Below, piece by piece: positions 1 through 10,236 of a DNA stretch of 64,000 nt. The notes below the pieces were generated by a model. It saw only the letters and a program-made list of their open reading frames with translations. It made no database searches and had not been told where the DNA came from. A program made the translations under genes and the position numbers. Each line of letters starts with the position of its first letter. Position 1 is the stretch's first letter. This DNA comes from Oenanthe sinensis (lineage: Eukaryota > Streptophyta > Magnoliopsida > Apiales > Apiaceae), in NCBI GenBank assembly GCA_028671895.1, contig CM053809.1, forward strand, positions 2,897,501 through 2,961,500. Direction: 5' to 3'.

Positions 1-581
1 TGCCATATCTCTTATCAGAGATGTTTGTAGATCCTATTCTTCATGTAGAGCCCTTAGAAACTTGGTGTTTGAATCCTCATTGTCATACACCTTATCAAAA
101 AAAGCTAAGTCATTCAACAGAGTAAGAAATCTGTCATACATATCAGTGATAGACTCATTCTGTTTAGCCTCAAAGTATTCATATACTTGTATAAGAACAG
201 ATCTTATGTTCTTCTTAATTTCCTTGGTTCATTGACATTGAACCTCTAGTGCATCCCATATTTCTTTTGCAGTCATGCAAGCCATCACTTTATTAGACAT
301 CACAGAGTCTAGACTATTACCTCTGCATCCTTTAGAACTTCTTGCTTTTCCTCATTAGTCCACTCCTTTTTGTCCTTCAAAGTATAGTACTCAGGAACTT
401 GCCATCCTTCAACTATGGTTGATGAAACTAGTTTTGTTGGTAAACACTAACCTTCATTGATCCTGTCTGGATAATCAGGATCTGTAGCTTCTAAGAACAT
501 CAACGTCTTTACCCTCCATGTAGGGTATTCAGCGTTCTTCAATATTGGAATTCTTATGCTTTCATACTTGTTTCCAGACAT
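1..581 (-). pseudogene. gag: Copia gag N-terminal part, element A (broken, runs off window)
   Basis: Read on the minus strand, an ATG at 581-579 opens a Copia Gag amino end: a short motif with IPILKNAEYPTW, like the DUF4219 start of plant copia Gag, followed by a UBN2-like region with an IWDALE motif. In-frame stops occur within about 50 codons and again near the middle, so it is not translatable as it stands. It lies directly downstream of a primer binding site and the LTR at 632-1141, as expected for the start of an element; the rest lies left of the window. Confidence 0.85.
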
Positions 582-615
582 TGTTTTTCAGATCTTTTAG
601 GTTATAATTAACCGC

Positions 616-630
616 CTGCTTTGATACCAA
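616..630 (-). other. Primer binding site of element A
   Basis: The minus strand reads TGGTATCAAAGCAGG two bases after the LTR end. It is the usual iMet tRNA-complementary site of plant copia elements (TGGTATCAGAGC) with one change (G to A). Confidence 0.85.
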
Positions 631-631
631 T

Positions 632-1141
632 TGTTACCCAGATAATGACCTATTATAGAAAGGGAGTTGAATATAATAGTGCCAAACAATCGATTATGAA
701 CACAAAAATGTAGAAGAAATACTGATTTGTATTAACTTTTATAAACTTAATACAAAACTCTCTCAAGAAAAACAAGTTCTTAAGAGCTGCTAGGTTATGA
801 GAAAAATAATAACTTGAACGATACATCAATATAAACCTAATCCTGTATTTATATATTACACATCTACCTATTCAATTACAACAAAGATAATGATCATTAA
901 ATGTAGATATATTATTTCCATCATTATTTTCCTAAAAGATAGCTTCCAGAAAGGCAATAGAGTTGTATTCGAACACTTCATTCTTTATCTCCAATCACCT
1001 CCTGATTTGTCAATTTCTAACACTCAAACTCTGATCAGCATAAATTTTGTCGGTTAGTAAACTCTGATTGAGTAAACTCTGATGATGTCAGATAAACTCT
1101 GTGTGATAAACTCTAGCATCTTCAGTTCTTCATATCTAACA
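632..1141 (-). repeat. 5' LTR of copia element A
   Basis: A 510-bp LTR that begins TGTTA and ends TAACA, bounded on the left by the primer binding site. A TATATAA box lies on the minus strand at 849-855. At 1015-1115 it carries several AACTCTGAT-type copies, and its end is closely like that of the LTR at 52955-53490. A and F therefore belong to one family in opposite orientation. The partner LTR is outside the window, so no target duplication can be checked. Confidence 0.85.
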
Positions 1142-3454
1142 GAAAATATATGTTATAATTCAGATATAATATAATATTAATTGTGAGTAGTTGTATAAAA
1201 GGAGAACTGCATCAGTGATAAAGTTGTATGTATGATATATCTGTTTTAAATATTATAAAAATATATTATATTTTGGTATTTAAGTTTTTATATTTAATTT
1301 TAATTAATTAAAAGAGTTTGTATAAGAGTGTATTCTACTAAAAAGAGTTTGTATAAGGATATATTTTAATTAAAATTTAATTATAAATTGTGATCGGAGT
1401 TACATAGGAGACAAATATTATAATATAAGAGTGAATTAGAAATTGTGTTTAGGGTTTTAGTAGGAGACAAATATTATGACCAGACGACCGACCGAACATT
1501 TGTATGTTCATCTTTTTTAATAATATAATATAGACATAAAATTTAAAATCTTAATAAGATATAATTATTTTGAACAAATAAAATCTTTGTATTGTGAGTA
1601 AATATATATATAAAGATTTTAAAACTTTTATAATATGTGTGTATATATATAATTAACAAGTATAAAAAATTATAAATTTAAAAACTATCAAAAAACTAAT
1701 GAAAAAACTAATAAAGAATGGTAATGGATTGCATTAAAGCGCTTTTCAGTAAAAGAGTTTTGTTAGAACTAAAGATTTATCATTAAGAGCATGATACAAA
1801 AAAAAAATTAAGATACATATCATATAATAAAATGCGGGAAAGTGTATCAGAGAATAAAGTTTCTACCCCTTATGAATTTCTTATAAGACAAACTTCCCAT
1901 AATAAAACGCGAGAATTTACACCAAAGAAGAAATTCAACTCTCTTACCAAATTATATCTCGATAAAATGACTCATTTCTATTAAACCTTAGTACTGTACG
2001 TTTTGAATACAGGCCTTCAAAGCAACAACCACTGTTTAGGTGCTATGAATCAATGTGGAACATATATTGAAACAAGTGTTTGAAAATAAATCATTTTACA
2101 AATGGTTGGTACCTCGAAGAAAAATAATTTTTCTGAATAAAATAGCAGTCACTAGTTTTTCTACCACTTTAAAAGGAAAAATTAAGAGAGAAAACGGTTT
2201 TGAAAATGTAGCATTTAAAACTAGTTTTTGAAAGAGAATAAAAGATTTGAGAATTAGAGAAAGATTATCATCAAGACAAATTGATTCACACCCTAGGTTT
2301 TAGAAATCAAAGCAGAGCTGTAAATCAAAGGATTTTCAAAAGATAAGTTTTGAAAAATAATATAGAAGTTTTCTTCTCTAAAACTGATAGAAAATGAATG
2401 TGTTGTAGGATAAAACATTTTGAAAAAGAAATAGACAAGAATTTTTTTCCAATACATTCAGGTTTAAAGCATTTAGTCAAAGAAAGAAAACTAATAGTAA
2501 TAATCATGGAATACTAAACAGTTACCACAGACATGCATATATATAAATTAAAACATGGAAATTGTTCAGTAGAACAATAAACATTTAGACATATTTTTAT
2601 TAGTAGAAATTTCAGATAAGTAACAAATATTATCACTAATATTAAAAATATCACAATTAATTGCAAAGAAACATTAACAAAATATCATTACTTGATATTT
2701 ATCAATAATTTCAAACTACTAGAAATTATGCTTCTATTTTTTATCAAATCAAAATTATGAAACTAATAAACATTGAATTGCTTCAATCAATAATTTTAAT
2801 AAGATAAAATAATTTCACTAAATACTGAATATTCATAAGATTGAATATTAGCATATAACTTCCGATGCAATATCTAATAATTGTCACACTAGCATATTGC
2901 AATTATACTCGTAACAATTATTAGTGATATACGTAAGCTTGTGAAAATAGTTGAAAAGAAATTCAGAAGTCCTTTAAATATTGACATTTAATACTTGTGA
3001 TCCTAATTGTAACTCCTCGTAGATAAAATCAAATTTTAGAAATATTTTCTAAGTATATAAAATATTGAGAATTTTATACACATGACTTAGAAAATACTTC
3101 AACTTTCAATATTAGTAATTTTTGAAATATGTATTAATTAATTAGAATATAAATTCTAAATAATATCACTAATACCAAAAGTGTCACAATTATTTGTAAC
3201 AAAATATTTAAAAGTATCATAGCAAAATATCAGAGCAATTAAACAAGATATCATTGACTAATACTCATCAAATATATAACATACAAATAATTATGCTGCT
3301 AACTTATGCTAGAAAATTCAACTACCATATATGCATATAACATTGCAAGCATGATAATTAAACTAGTATAAAAAAGTACGAGGTACTGGATTTAAAATAA
3401 ATTCAAAAATACACAATTGCAGCAAAGGTCGAAATTAAAGCAACTAGTGAATGT
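1142..3454. other. AT-rich DNA without recognisable genes
   Basis: No supported coding sequence: the short open frames are lysine/isoleucine/phenylalanine-rich chance frames. About 2625-2750 and about 3155-3300 look like two diverged copies of one stretch, sharing ATCACTAAT, TCACAATTA and ACAAAATAT in the same order. Some of the region may be decayed LTR sequence, but I see no boundary to prove it. Confidence 0.6.
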
Positions 3455-3665
3455 GATGCTCTGGATCTTCTGGACAAGGAAACTACTTTAACTCCAATAA
3501 CTTTAAGGGACACTCTTTACACCACTCAAGGAACAAGTACATGGACACCGGATATCATCTCTTTCGAGAATTGTCCTTAGTAGAATAACTTGCAGATTTT
3601 TGCTAAACAACTTGATGAATTCATTTTGTCTAAGTTGGTTAGTGAACTTGGGATAATATTTATTT
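3455..3665 (+). pseudogene. Copia RNase H C-terminal remnant (R2)
   Basis: On the plus strand, broken frames match the end of a copia RNase H: a damaged stretch around TKHIDIRYHFIRE (seen as KYMDTGYHLFRE), then ADIFTKPLDE (seen as LQIFAKQLDE) and the closing RLVSELG motif (KLVSELG). About 60 nt are missing between these motifs compared with B. It is a fossil with no upstream domains attached. It points opposite to the copia fossil that begins only about 100 bp to the right. Confidence 0.7.
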
Positions 3666-3769
3666 GCATATTTTTTGGAAATCCCATTTGCAAGGCATTC
3701 CTAAATGATTTCACATGTATTAAATTGTCCATATTTAAAGGAAATCTATATCTATATAGCCAATTAGGT

Positions 3770-4678
3770 TAAACCTAGTATCTTTAGAGTACCTGATTCT
3801 AAGAATTGGTAATCCCTTAAGATCTTTAACAATTCATAACTTAGCTATAAGATAAGATTCTCTAGTATCCACTTAGAAACTTGCACATGGGCGTATCGAG
3901 AATAAAATATACGGTCTTTATGCACTTGAATAAGTAATGAGCTGATCATACCTCTATAACTTGTCATTTCAATTCATATACTTGATTTTCCCTGATCAAG
4001 CTTAGAGGTCTGCTGGAAAGAAGTCTTGGCAGGTCTAGAATCTTCCAAATTACGCATCTTTAAAAGGTCTTTGACTTACTTTAATTGCCATCATTCTTTT
4101 GAACTATTTATAATTAAAAAAGAATTGCAATTCTTCCAACATGCTCATCTTGTATCTACTCTGCATTAACTTAACAAAAATCTCTTGCCAAATTTTCATT
4201 AGTAGACCCACATATAATATAATCATGGTATACTAGCACTAATATTATATTATGTGTGTGCCTTATATTCTAGAGGGATATATATGTATAACAATCTTAT
4301 TAAAATCATTTTCAAGTAATAAAAAGTTAGAATGTCATACCATGTCCTTGATGTTTTGATTGAATCCCTAACTCCATTCATAGAGAGCTTTAAAAGAGAA
4401 TGATATACAAATTCCAATGTATCTGCAACTTCAAAGTCCAGGAAATGTTGTACATCAACTTCACCTTCTAACTCACCATTCAGGAGTGCATTTGTTCACA
4501 TTCATCTGATAGATATTCATGCTTGAATGCTCAACATGTGTTAGGGATATCTTATTATTAGGTCATCAGCTTGTTCTGCCCTAATAATATCAAGTCTCAT
4601 CACTAACTTATAGTTATATCTTGAAAGTCCCAAAGATTCTGTTTCCGTCATCGTCGATAACTTCAACTTGAACGTAAC
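3770..4678 (-). pseudogene. Decayed copia RT/RNase H, left half of R1
   Basis: Minus-strand frames with many stops and shifts. From right to left they resemble the RT YHMDVKSAFLNGELE block (about 4440-4530), the GSTN...LMQSRY.MSM block (about 4150-4230), and the RNase H region with RYLKGTPNL..WYP..IGF (about 3770-3900). The fossil stops exactly at the GTAAC target duplication of element B and continues at 17648. B therefore inserted into an already existing copia copy. The closest relative in the window appears to be element C. Confidence 0.75.
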
Positions 4679-5795
4679 TGTTATTCCTTAGAACAATGTC
4701 AATATTTGTAGAAGGGGGGGTTGAATACAAATATTAAAACTTTTTATGTGTTCTAATATTTGTTCTTGATGTTTGATAGAATAAGAGAATAAGCTCGAAC
4801 AAATTAATGCTTAAAAATAAAACTGAACAAAGAGATTTAAAATTATTGATGGATTGGTTTTTCCATCAATACATATTTTTGCTCAATGCTCCTAGGTTAA
4901 AAGAAACCTAGCTGCGTTTACAAGATTAGAAAACAAATCAACTGTTCTTACACATGTGCTCTCAAGCTTGAACAGTTGATTAAGAAATATGTCTAACTTG
5001 TATGTTTTCTAATAATGCTACTACACTTGTTTATATACCACAAGTGTTCTTTTTACAATTCCTATATTCTAGGATTGTTTTTACATGCCTTCCTTTTACC
5101 TTTTTCTATTTTACAAAAAGGTTTGAAAGACAGCTTCTGATTGAGTCTTCACAGTCACTCTAGACTGTCTTCCATAGGTGTGCTTTTGTTCTCTGGATCT
5201 TCAACATATATTCTTTCTATGTTGTCACACTCAATTGATAATTTGCTGTTAAGCATATCAATTGATCCATTCTTTAATCCATCAACTGATGTACTTCTTC
5301 GATTGATCTTTATATCCATAGATTGATAAAAGATGTCTTATCGATTGATAGATGTTATCAATCGATATATCAGTCGATGGGTCTTCACATCAGTTGATGG
5401 TCTTCAATCCTTGGCTTGGCTTCTTCGATTGATCCTCCATCCATCGATGCTTCAATATCAATTGGTCATCCTTCACTTGTGCAATTTCCTGTCTTCACAT
5501 AATTACAATTTAACAGTTTAATTTACACATCAATTGATGATCCATATTAATCGACTCTAACATCAATTGATGAACAAAATATCAATTGATTTACACCTTA
5601 TCGATTGAAATAGACTAAGTACACCTATGCTACAATCCAAATTATCAGTTGATTCATATAAACACTTCAACTGATAAATGGTTTCCTGATCAATTGATAT
5701 TTATAACTTTCATATCAATTGATCAGTTACAACAAATAAAATTTCTATGATTCTAAGATTAATGTTATCATCAAATCACATGTAGATTCCTAACA
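4679..5795 (-). repeat. 3' LTR of element B
   Basis: On the plus strand it begins TGTTATTCC and ends ATTCCTAACA. It matches the LTR at 16526-17642 except for about 10 substitutions counted by eye, with no length difference. A TATATAA box for minus-strand transcription is at 5031-5037. The stretch 5200-5720, on the U3 side, is full of ATCAATTGAT, TATCGATTGATA and close variants. Confidence 0.95.
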
Positions 5796-5810
5796 ATCTC
5801 CCCCTATTTG
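5796..5810 (-). other. Polypurine tract of element B
   Basis: The minus strand reads CAAATAGGGGGAGAT immediately before the LTR TG. This purine run is the expected primer site for plus-strand DNA synthesis. D has nearly the same tract at 37601-37615 and F at 52941-52954. Confidence 0.85.
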
Positions 5811-5973
5811 TGTCTGTGTTATTAACAGGCATAAATATACTTGATGATAACAAAAACCCTTAAAAAAAATTACATTTAGATAGAATCAAGAAACTTAATT
5901 GGCACATTAATTATGGAAGTACCAGATTGATAGATAACTCTTGCAAGCAGCTTCAATATCTTCATAATTTAAT

Positions 5974-7602
5974 TTAGTTCCTCTTCCTCCTTTTCTCAGC
6001 ATTTTCCTTTAGTTGCCTCATGAAAGAACTTCTCAATATTGCTTCATCCCTGTCAGTTTCTCCAAGTTGCCTCATAAGGTAGTGTATTTCTTCATCTGTG
6101 ATTTTGTCCAGATATTTGCAGATATCAAAGAACTTTGTGTTGCCCTCTATATCTGTAAAAATCATAGCATACTTTGGCTCCAACACCACCTTTTTGACCT
6201 GTGACTTCCATAGCTTTAGAGGTGAATCAGGTTCAGCTTCTGCCTTGGATCTTCTTAACCTTGAAATTTGTTGTTGTATCTCCTGAGCAATTGTTGTGTT
6301 GAGTTTGTACTTTCTGTTGAGTAGAGGAAGAATAGTCTTTAAAACATTGTAGCTTTGCTTCATTATCACCTTCAATGAATAGATTGTTTTCACTCCATTT
6401 TCATACTCCAACCTCATTGATTCTTCATGGTTAGAGGTTGCAGGGTGAGTCCTTACTCCAATTAATCCTTTTTCATTGATTACTGGTATTCCCTTCAAAT
6501 CATAACCTTCAATTGTGACCTCCTCCTTGATTTCTTCTTGTTGACCCTGGAGGTTTTCCTGAACCATTATTTCTTGAGTAGAACTTGACCTTTTCTTGGC
6601 CATAGAAACTTTTCTCCTTTTTCTCAAAGGTTGCTCTGCCTGTAGCTCTTCTTCCAAATGCCATTGCATTTCCATCTGTCTAGCAATCTCTTCATTCTCC
6701 CTTTCTCTCCTTGAGGCATCTGAGATTCCTGTAGTGATGGCTCCTTGAAGTAGCTTTTGACTTACTGGTTCAGTCTCTTTCTTCTTCTCTTCTTCAATCA
6801 CTATTGCTTTCCCTTTCTTCTTTTCTTTAAGAGCTTCAATATCCAATTGAAGAAAAGCTTCTGTATTTGAGTTTATTTCCTTGGCAGCCTTTTGTGCATC
6901 TTCATTTAATTTTCTTGTTTGAGCAATGAACTCATCCAAGTCTCCTTTTTCTACTGCCTCTATTACTAACTCAGTGCTTCTCCTTAGATCTTCAATTCTT
7001 TTCTTTTCTCTCTCAATCATTGATTGAGTTTCTTTCTCCCTAGAAATTCTCCTAGCTTCAAGATCATCATCAAACTTTTTGTAATCTTTCTTTTTCTGTT
7101 CTAAATTATCTTTTGGAGAATTAGATGACTTAGATTTCTTTGAAGATTGATTGTCCATGTTACTTCTGCTTTTATCTCTTCTTGGTGCAGAACCACCAAT
7201 TCCACTTGACTTATCCATACCAGAACCACCTATTCCACCACTTCCACTGCCTTTGCCATCACCACCATCATCATCCTTCTTCTTTGAATTCTCCCCCTTT
7301 TTGTTATCATCAATTGGAGGGGGTGGTGGAAGTCTGTCAAGAAACTTTTGAAGAATGGAAGCATGAAGACTTTGACCTCTGATAATATCATCCATCTTCT
7401 TTTCTAGAGAACATACTCTTGTCTCCAAGGATGTAAAATTTTTGGATTCTTTGAAAAGCTTGTCTTTGATGCTGTTCATGGTGTTGAATGGTAGCTTCTC
7501 ATCCAATCTCCTGTCCATTGCATCCTTGTTAGATGAGATAGAGTCTTTAATCCTCTCCAGTTCCCTCCTTACTCCTGTTACTGTCATCTTTTGAATTTTC
7601 AT
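5974..7602 (-). CDS. ORF3 C-terminal part, element B (coiled-coil protein)
   Basis: 542 codons, in the same frame as and directly after the stop codon of the 808-codon ORF to its right. It is very likely the second half of one protein. Seen in order: a short heptad-rich stretch with LETRVCSLEKKMDDI (about residues 45-70), a proline run, a Gly/Ser/Lys/Asp-rich linker (about 90-165), a long charged coiled coil (about 165-340), a basic cluster RKRRKVSMAKKR that looks like a nuclear localisation signal, and a C-terminal domain (about 370-542) with LPLLNRKYKLN and a conserved TDIEGNTKFFDI block. Related C-termini occur in C (about 19800-20228) and D (to 37425). No signal peptide or membrane span is visible, so an envelope role is not supported. 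Function unknown. Confidence 0.75.
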   Translation of the reverse strand: MKIQKMTVTGVRRELERIKDSISSNKDAMDRRLDEKLPFNTMNSIKDKLFKESKNFTSLETRVCSLEKKMDDIIRGQSLHASILQKFLDRLPPPPPIDDNKKGENSKKKDDDGGDGKGSGSGGIGGSGMDKSSGIGGSAPRRDKSRSNMDNQSSKKSKSSNSPKDNLEQKKKDYKKFDDDLEARRISREKETQSMIEREKKRIEDLRRSTELVIEAVEKGDLDEFIAQTRKLNEDAQKAAKEINSNTEAFLQLDIEALKEKKKGKAIVIEEEKKKETEPVSQKLLQGAITTGISDASRRERENEEIARQMEMQWHLEEELQAEQPLRKRRKVSMAKKRSSSTQEIMVQENLQGQQEEIKEEVTIEGYDLKGIPVINEKGLIGVRTHPATSNHEESMRLEYENGVKTIYSLKVIMKQSYNVLKTILPLLNRKYKLNTTIAQEIQQQISRLRRSKAEAEPDSPLKLWKSQVKKVVLEPKYAMIFTDIEGNTKFFDICKYLDKITDEEIHYLMRQLGETDRDEAILRSSFMRQLKENAEKRRKRN

Positions 7603-10029
7603 TCATTCTCTCATATAGTGAGCAATTCTCCTTTGATTAGGATCTTCAATTTCTCCTTCCACCATTGTTCTTCTATATTGAGAGAGAATTTCAGTCTCAG
7701 CAGCTTCTAAGGAACCATCAATAGTGCTCATCCATGGCTCTTCATCAGAATCACTCTCCAACTCTTCAGGTGCCATATAACAAGTGTCTGTTGTATTGGC
7801 AATGCTTTCCTTCAGATTCCTGGTCCTTTGATCTGTATGATCAATGCCCAAGAGTTGTTCTGCATTCCTGTTACTTGAAGTAGCCAACCCTTGATATTGT
7901 GGATCAGGATGAATGAAATTCTTTGGATCCAATTCACCAGCATCTATTTCCTCTTCAAAGTCTTTAGCAATTCCACTCCCACTAGCTTCAGCATTATTTG
8001 CTCTCCCTATCTCCTTTACTCCTTCTTCTGCCATCATTTCAATTTCCAATTCCTGTGCAAAAAGTAGAATGTTTTTATCACTTTCACTCATCTCTCTATT
8101 TTGCATCAGGATCTCATCCTGGAATCTCACCTCTCCCTCACTCATTTCTTTTGCACCTACTAAGGTGGGGCCCTCAAGTGTTTCACTCTCATTCCTGGAA
8201 GAAATAGGAATGTTTTTACTCATTTCCTCTCCTTTTGCCAGGTTACAATCCTGCCTCTCACTCAACTCACTCAATCCTAAGAGTGTTTGTGCAACATCAA
8301 TTGATTGAGCATCAATTGATGTATTGACATTATCAGTTGAAGTGGTGTTTGGGATATCCATCGATTGATGCATACCCATCGATTGATCTTGAGTATCGAT
8401 CGATGGCTTATCAGTCGTTGGCTGAATATCAATTGATGAAGGAACATCAATTGATGGAGAAGAAACAGTTGAGATAATTTGTGAAGTTATGTTTGAGATG
8501 ATATTGGAAATAGAATCCTGAAAATTCTGAGAAGAAGATTCAGGAGAGAGTGTTGGCTTCTCCTTGAAAAACAAAGAAGGAGAATCTGAAAATGTTCGAT
8601 AGTCTATCAAAACATTTTCTGAAGAAGTTTGAGAAGGGGATAGAAGAATAGAAGAGATAGGAATTGAAAGAGAATGGGGCTGCATCTCATCATTTATATG
8701 AGATGCATCATGCAGACTTTGTGAAGGCTCCTCCACAGTTTCCTGTGGTTTTGCAGTGTGTGATTCCCCAAGTGCAAAGGTGACTTTCTTTTCTCTTCTT
8801 TTGTATGGTGTTAGTGTTTTGGCTTTTGTGTCCCCAATTTGATTCTGTGCCCCTGGTTGTGGGCTATTTTCAATATTGTCATCCTTTTGAGAGAATGACA
8901 ATAGGGATGTGGTATTTTCCATGTTAACATCCACAGTCTTTTGGGAGACTATGGAGTGGCTAGGTTGAGGTTGCACACCCTCACTCTCCTTATCCTTCTG
9001 GGTTCTTTGATGTTCCCCAGTTCCCTCACCACCTACATCCTCCTCTAATCTATCTACCACACTAGTTGATTTTCTTTTCTTGGTTTTTACAACAGCAGGT
9101 TTTTGAGAACCTGTTGAGGTTGGTTTCTTAGATTTGGATTTAGAGATTGGTTGTGTGGCCTGGGTAGGAGGGTTGGGGTCATTACTACCACCCTCCATAG
9201 TCACAGAAGGCAAAGAAGAATTAGGTTTAGAAGAGTTTAAAGTAGAGATAAATACCTGAACAAAAGGGGGATAGATCAATTCCACATTGCTGTGAAGATT
9301 GATCCTAACCAAGTCTTTAAAGACCCTTTTGTTTTGAGTCCAGCAATCCAAAATTTCTGTATTCCTGTCAATCTCAATATCCTTGACAAAGTGGTTAATA
9401 ATAATCATAATAAATCTTGCATAATAAATATGATTAGATCTATTTATTTTATTCCCCAATTTGGCAGATATTTCATTGAGTAACAGGCTTCCTAAATTAT
9501 GATATCTATCATATAAAATGGTATACCCTACTTGTTGCATACTAGTTGTTATTGTATCAAAATTACTAACCTTACCAGAAAAACACTTTATTAAAGCATC
9601 AAAGAAATATGACCATTCTTTTCTTAGATTCTTTCTAACAATACTACCTAGACTAGCATCAGGAGCAGTATAGTTGATTTCCCTAAGCATGTTTCTAATA
9701 ACTGTGTCAGTGGGTGCATTTTCGGTATTATTTGCAGGAATATTTAAACACTCACCCAAGACCACAGTGGTTAGAATATACCTTTGTCCTTTGCATTCAA
9801 AGGAGATTGTAGAAAAATCATCTGCTACTTCTGCTGTTGTCCAGAATTCTTCAACTAGATTGCACACTATTTTTGGTGCTTCTGAGAAGGCCTTTGCAAT
9901 TTTCGAACTCCTTAGAAATTCCATTAGGGGATGAAATTCTGTTGGGGCTTCCTCCACCATAGTGCAAGCAATGATGTTGTTGAGCTCATAGTAGAATCCA
10001 GATTGTGAGACTTTCTTTGAAGATGCCAT
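7603..10029 (-). CDS. ORF3 N-terminal part, element B
   Basis: 808 codons starting MASSKKVSQSGFYYELNN and ending at a TGA (7605-7603) followed in frame by the 542-codon ORF. Residues 1 to about 280 look globular. They contain a motif shared with the other elements, LRKEWSYFFD (LRKEWSFFFD in F, a damaged form in C), then NFD.I...QQ.GY and a LGNK/YYARF block. Residues about 280-620 are Ser/Thr/Pro/Gln-rich. At about 520-580 the SID triplet recurs, written by the ATCAATTGAT DNA motif. The tail is acidic. D has a near-identical start at 33488 and F a related one at 48092. It sits where Sirevirus-type elements carry their extra ORF, but no transmembrane segment is evident. A plant-transposon-protein-like domain is possible; I cannot confirm the family without a profile search. 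Confidence 0.8.
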   Translation of the reverse strand: MASSKKVSQSGFYYELNNIIACTMVEEAPTEFHPLMEFLRSSKIAKAFSEAPKIVCNLVEEFWTTAEVADDFSTISFECKGQRYILTTVVLGECLNIPANNTENAPTDTVIRNMLREINYTAPDASLGSIVRKNLRKEWSYFFDALIKCFSGKVSNFDTITTSMQQVGYTILYDRYHNLGSLLLNEISAKLGNKINRSNHIYYARFIMIIINHFVKDIEIDRNTEILDCWTQNKRVFKDLVRINLHSNVELIYPPFVQVFISTLNSSKPNSSLPSVTMEGGSNDPNPPTQATQPISKSKSKKPTSTGSQKPAVVKTKKRKSTSVVDRLEEDVGGEGTGEHQRTQKDKESEGVQPQPSHSIVSQKTVDVNMENTTSLLSFSQKDDNIENSPQPGAQNQIGDTKAKTLTPYKRREKKVTFALGESHTAKPQETVEEPSQSLHDASHINDEMQPHSLSIPISSILLSPSQTSSENVLIDYRTFSDSPSLFFKEKPTLSPESSSQNFQDSISNIISNITSQIISTVSSPSIDVPSSIDIQPTTDKPSIDTQDQSMGMHQSMDIPNTTSTDNVNTSIDAQSIDVAQTLLGLSELSERQDCNLAKGEEMSKNIPISSRNESETLEGPTLVGAKEMSEGEVRFQDEILMQNREMSESDKNILLFAQELEIEMMAEEGVKEIGRANNAEASGSGIAKDFEEEIDAGELDPKNFIHPDPQYQGLATSSNRNAEQLLGIDHTDQRTRNLKESIANTTDTCYMAPEELESDSDEEPWMSTIDGSLEAAETEILSQYRRTMVEGEIEDPNQRRIAHYMRE

Positions 10030-10104
10030 TATCGAGTTTGAAGATTTATAATTGAATTAACTGGCAAACTTGTTAGTAATTATAACAAAAATAATAAATA
10101 GACA

Positions 10105-10236
10105 GTAGTAGATTAGGGTTCTTAGCAAGAGATAGATACAGAGTAAGTTCGAAGATTGAGAAAGAGAAAGAGATAGAAAAATCGATAGTAAAAATGCAAG
10201 TAAGAATTAAAAGAAGTTTTAATCTCACTATTTATA
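10105..10236 (-). promoter_or_regulatory. Promoter-like module before ORF3 of element B
   Basis: Reading on the minus strand: TATAAATAG at 10236-10228, a CT-rich leader (about 10177-10155), AACCCTAA at 10120-10113, then the ORF3 ATG at 10029. Element D has the same parts in the same order and spacing (33310-33405). TATAAATAG is a canonical plant TATA box, and AACCCTAA (telo box) is a known plant promoter or leader element. Inference: ORF3 may be transcribed from its own promoter. Confidence 0.55.

Noticed and set aside
2325..3772. Short ORFs (60 codons) in the left AT-rich part as possible host genes
   Set aside because: Low-complexity frames. The frame at 3590-3772 only touches the copia fossil R2.
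5141..5521. Two ORFs of 61-62 codons in the B LTR, also present at 16988-17368
   Set aside because: They are present twice only because the LTRs are copies. The sequence is made by the ATCAATTGAT words, and D lacks matching frames.
5200..5720. Regularly recurring ATCAATTGAT words look at first like a CRISPR or satellite array
   Set aside because: Spacing is irregular, copies vary, and they lie inside an LTR whose second copy at 17050-17570 has the same pattern. It is a feature of the element.
7140..7382. Plus-strand open frames opposite ORF3 (80 and 66 codons)
   Set aside because: They are shadows of the Gly/Ser/Asp-rich linker of the minus-strand ORF3, with His/Pro/Ser runs and no homology.
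7913..8308. 131-codon plus-strand ORF
   Set aside because: Antisense shadow of ORF3 in element B; Ser/Leu-rich and not conserved in D, where the same region is broken.
7603..10029. Calling ORF3 an envelope protein
   Set aside because: Position fits the env-like ORF of some copia elements, but I see no signal peptide, membrane span or protease cleavage pattern.
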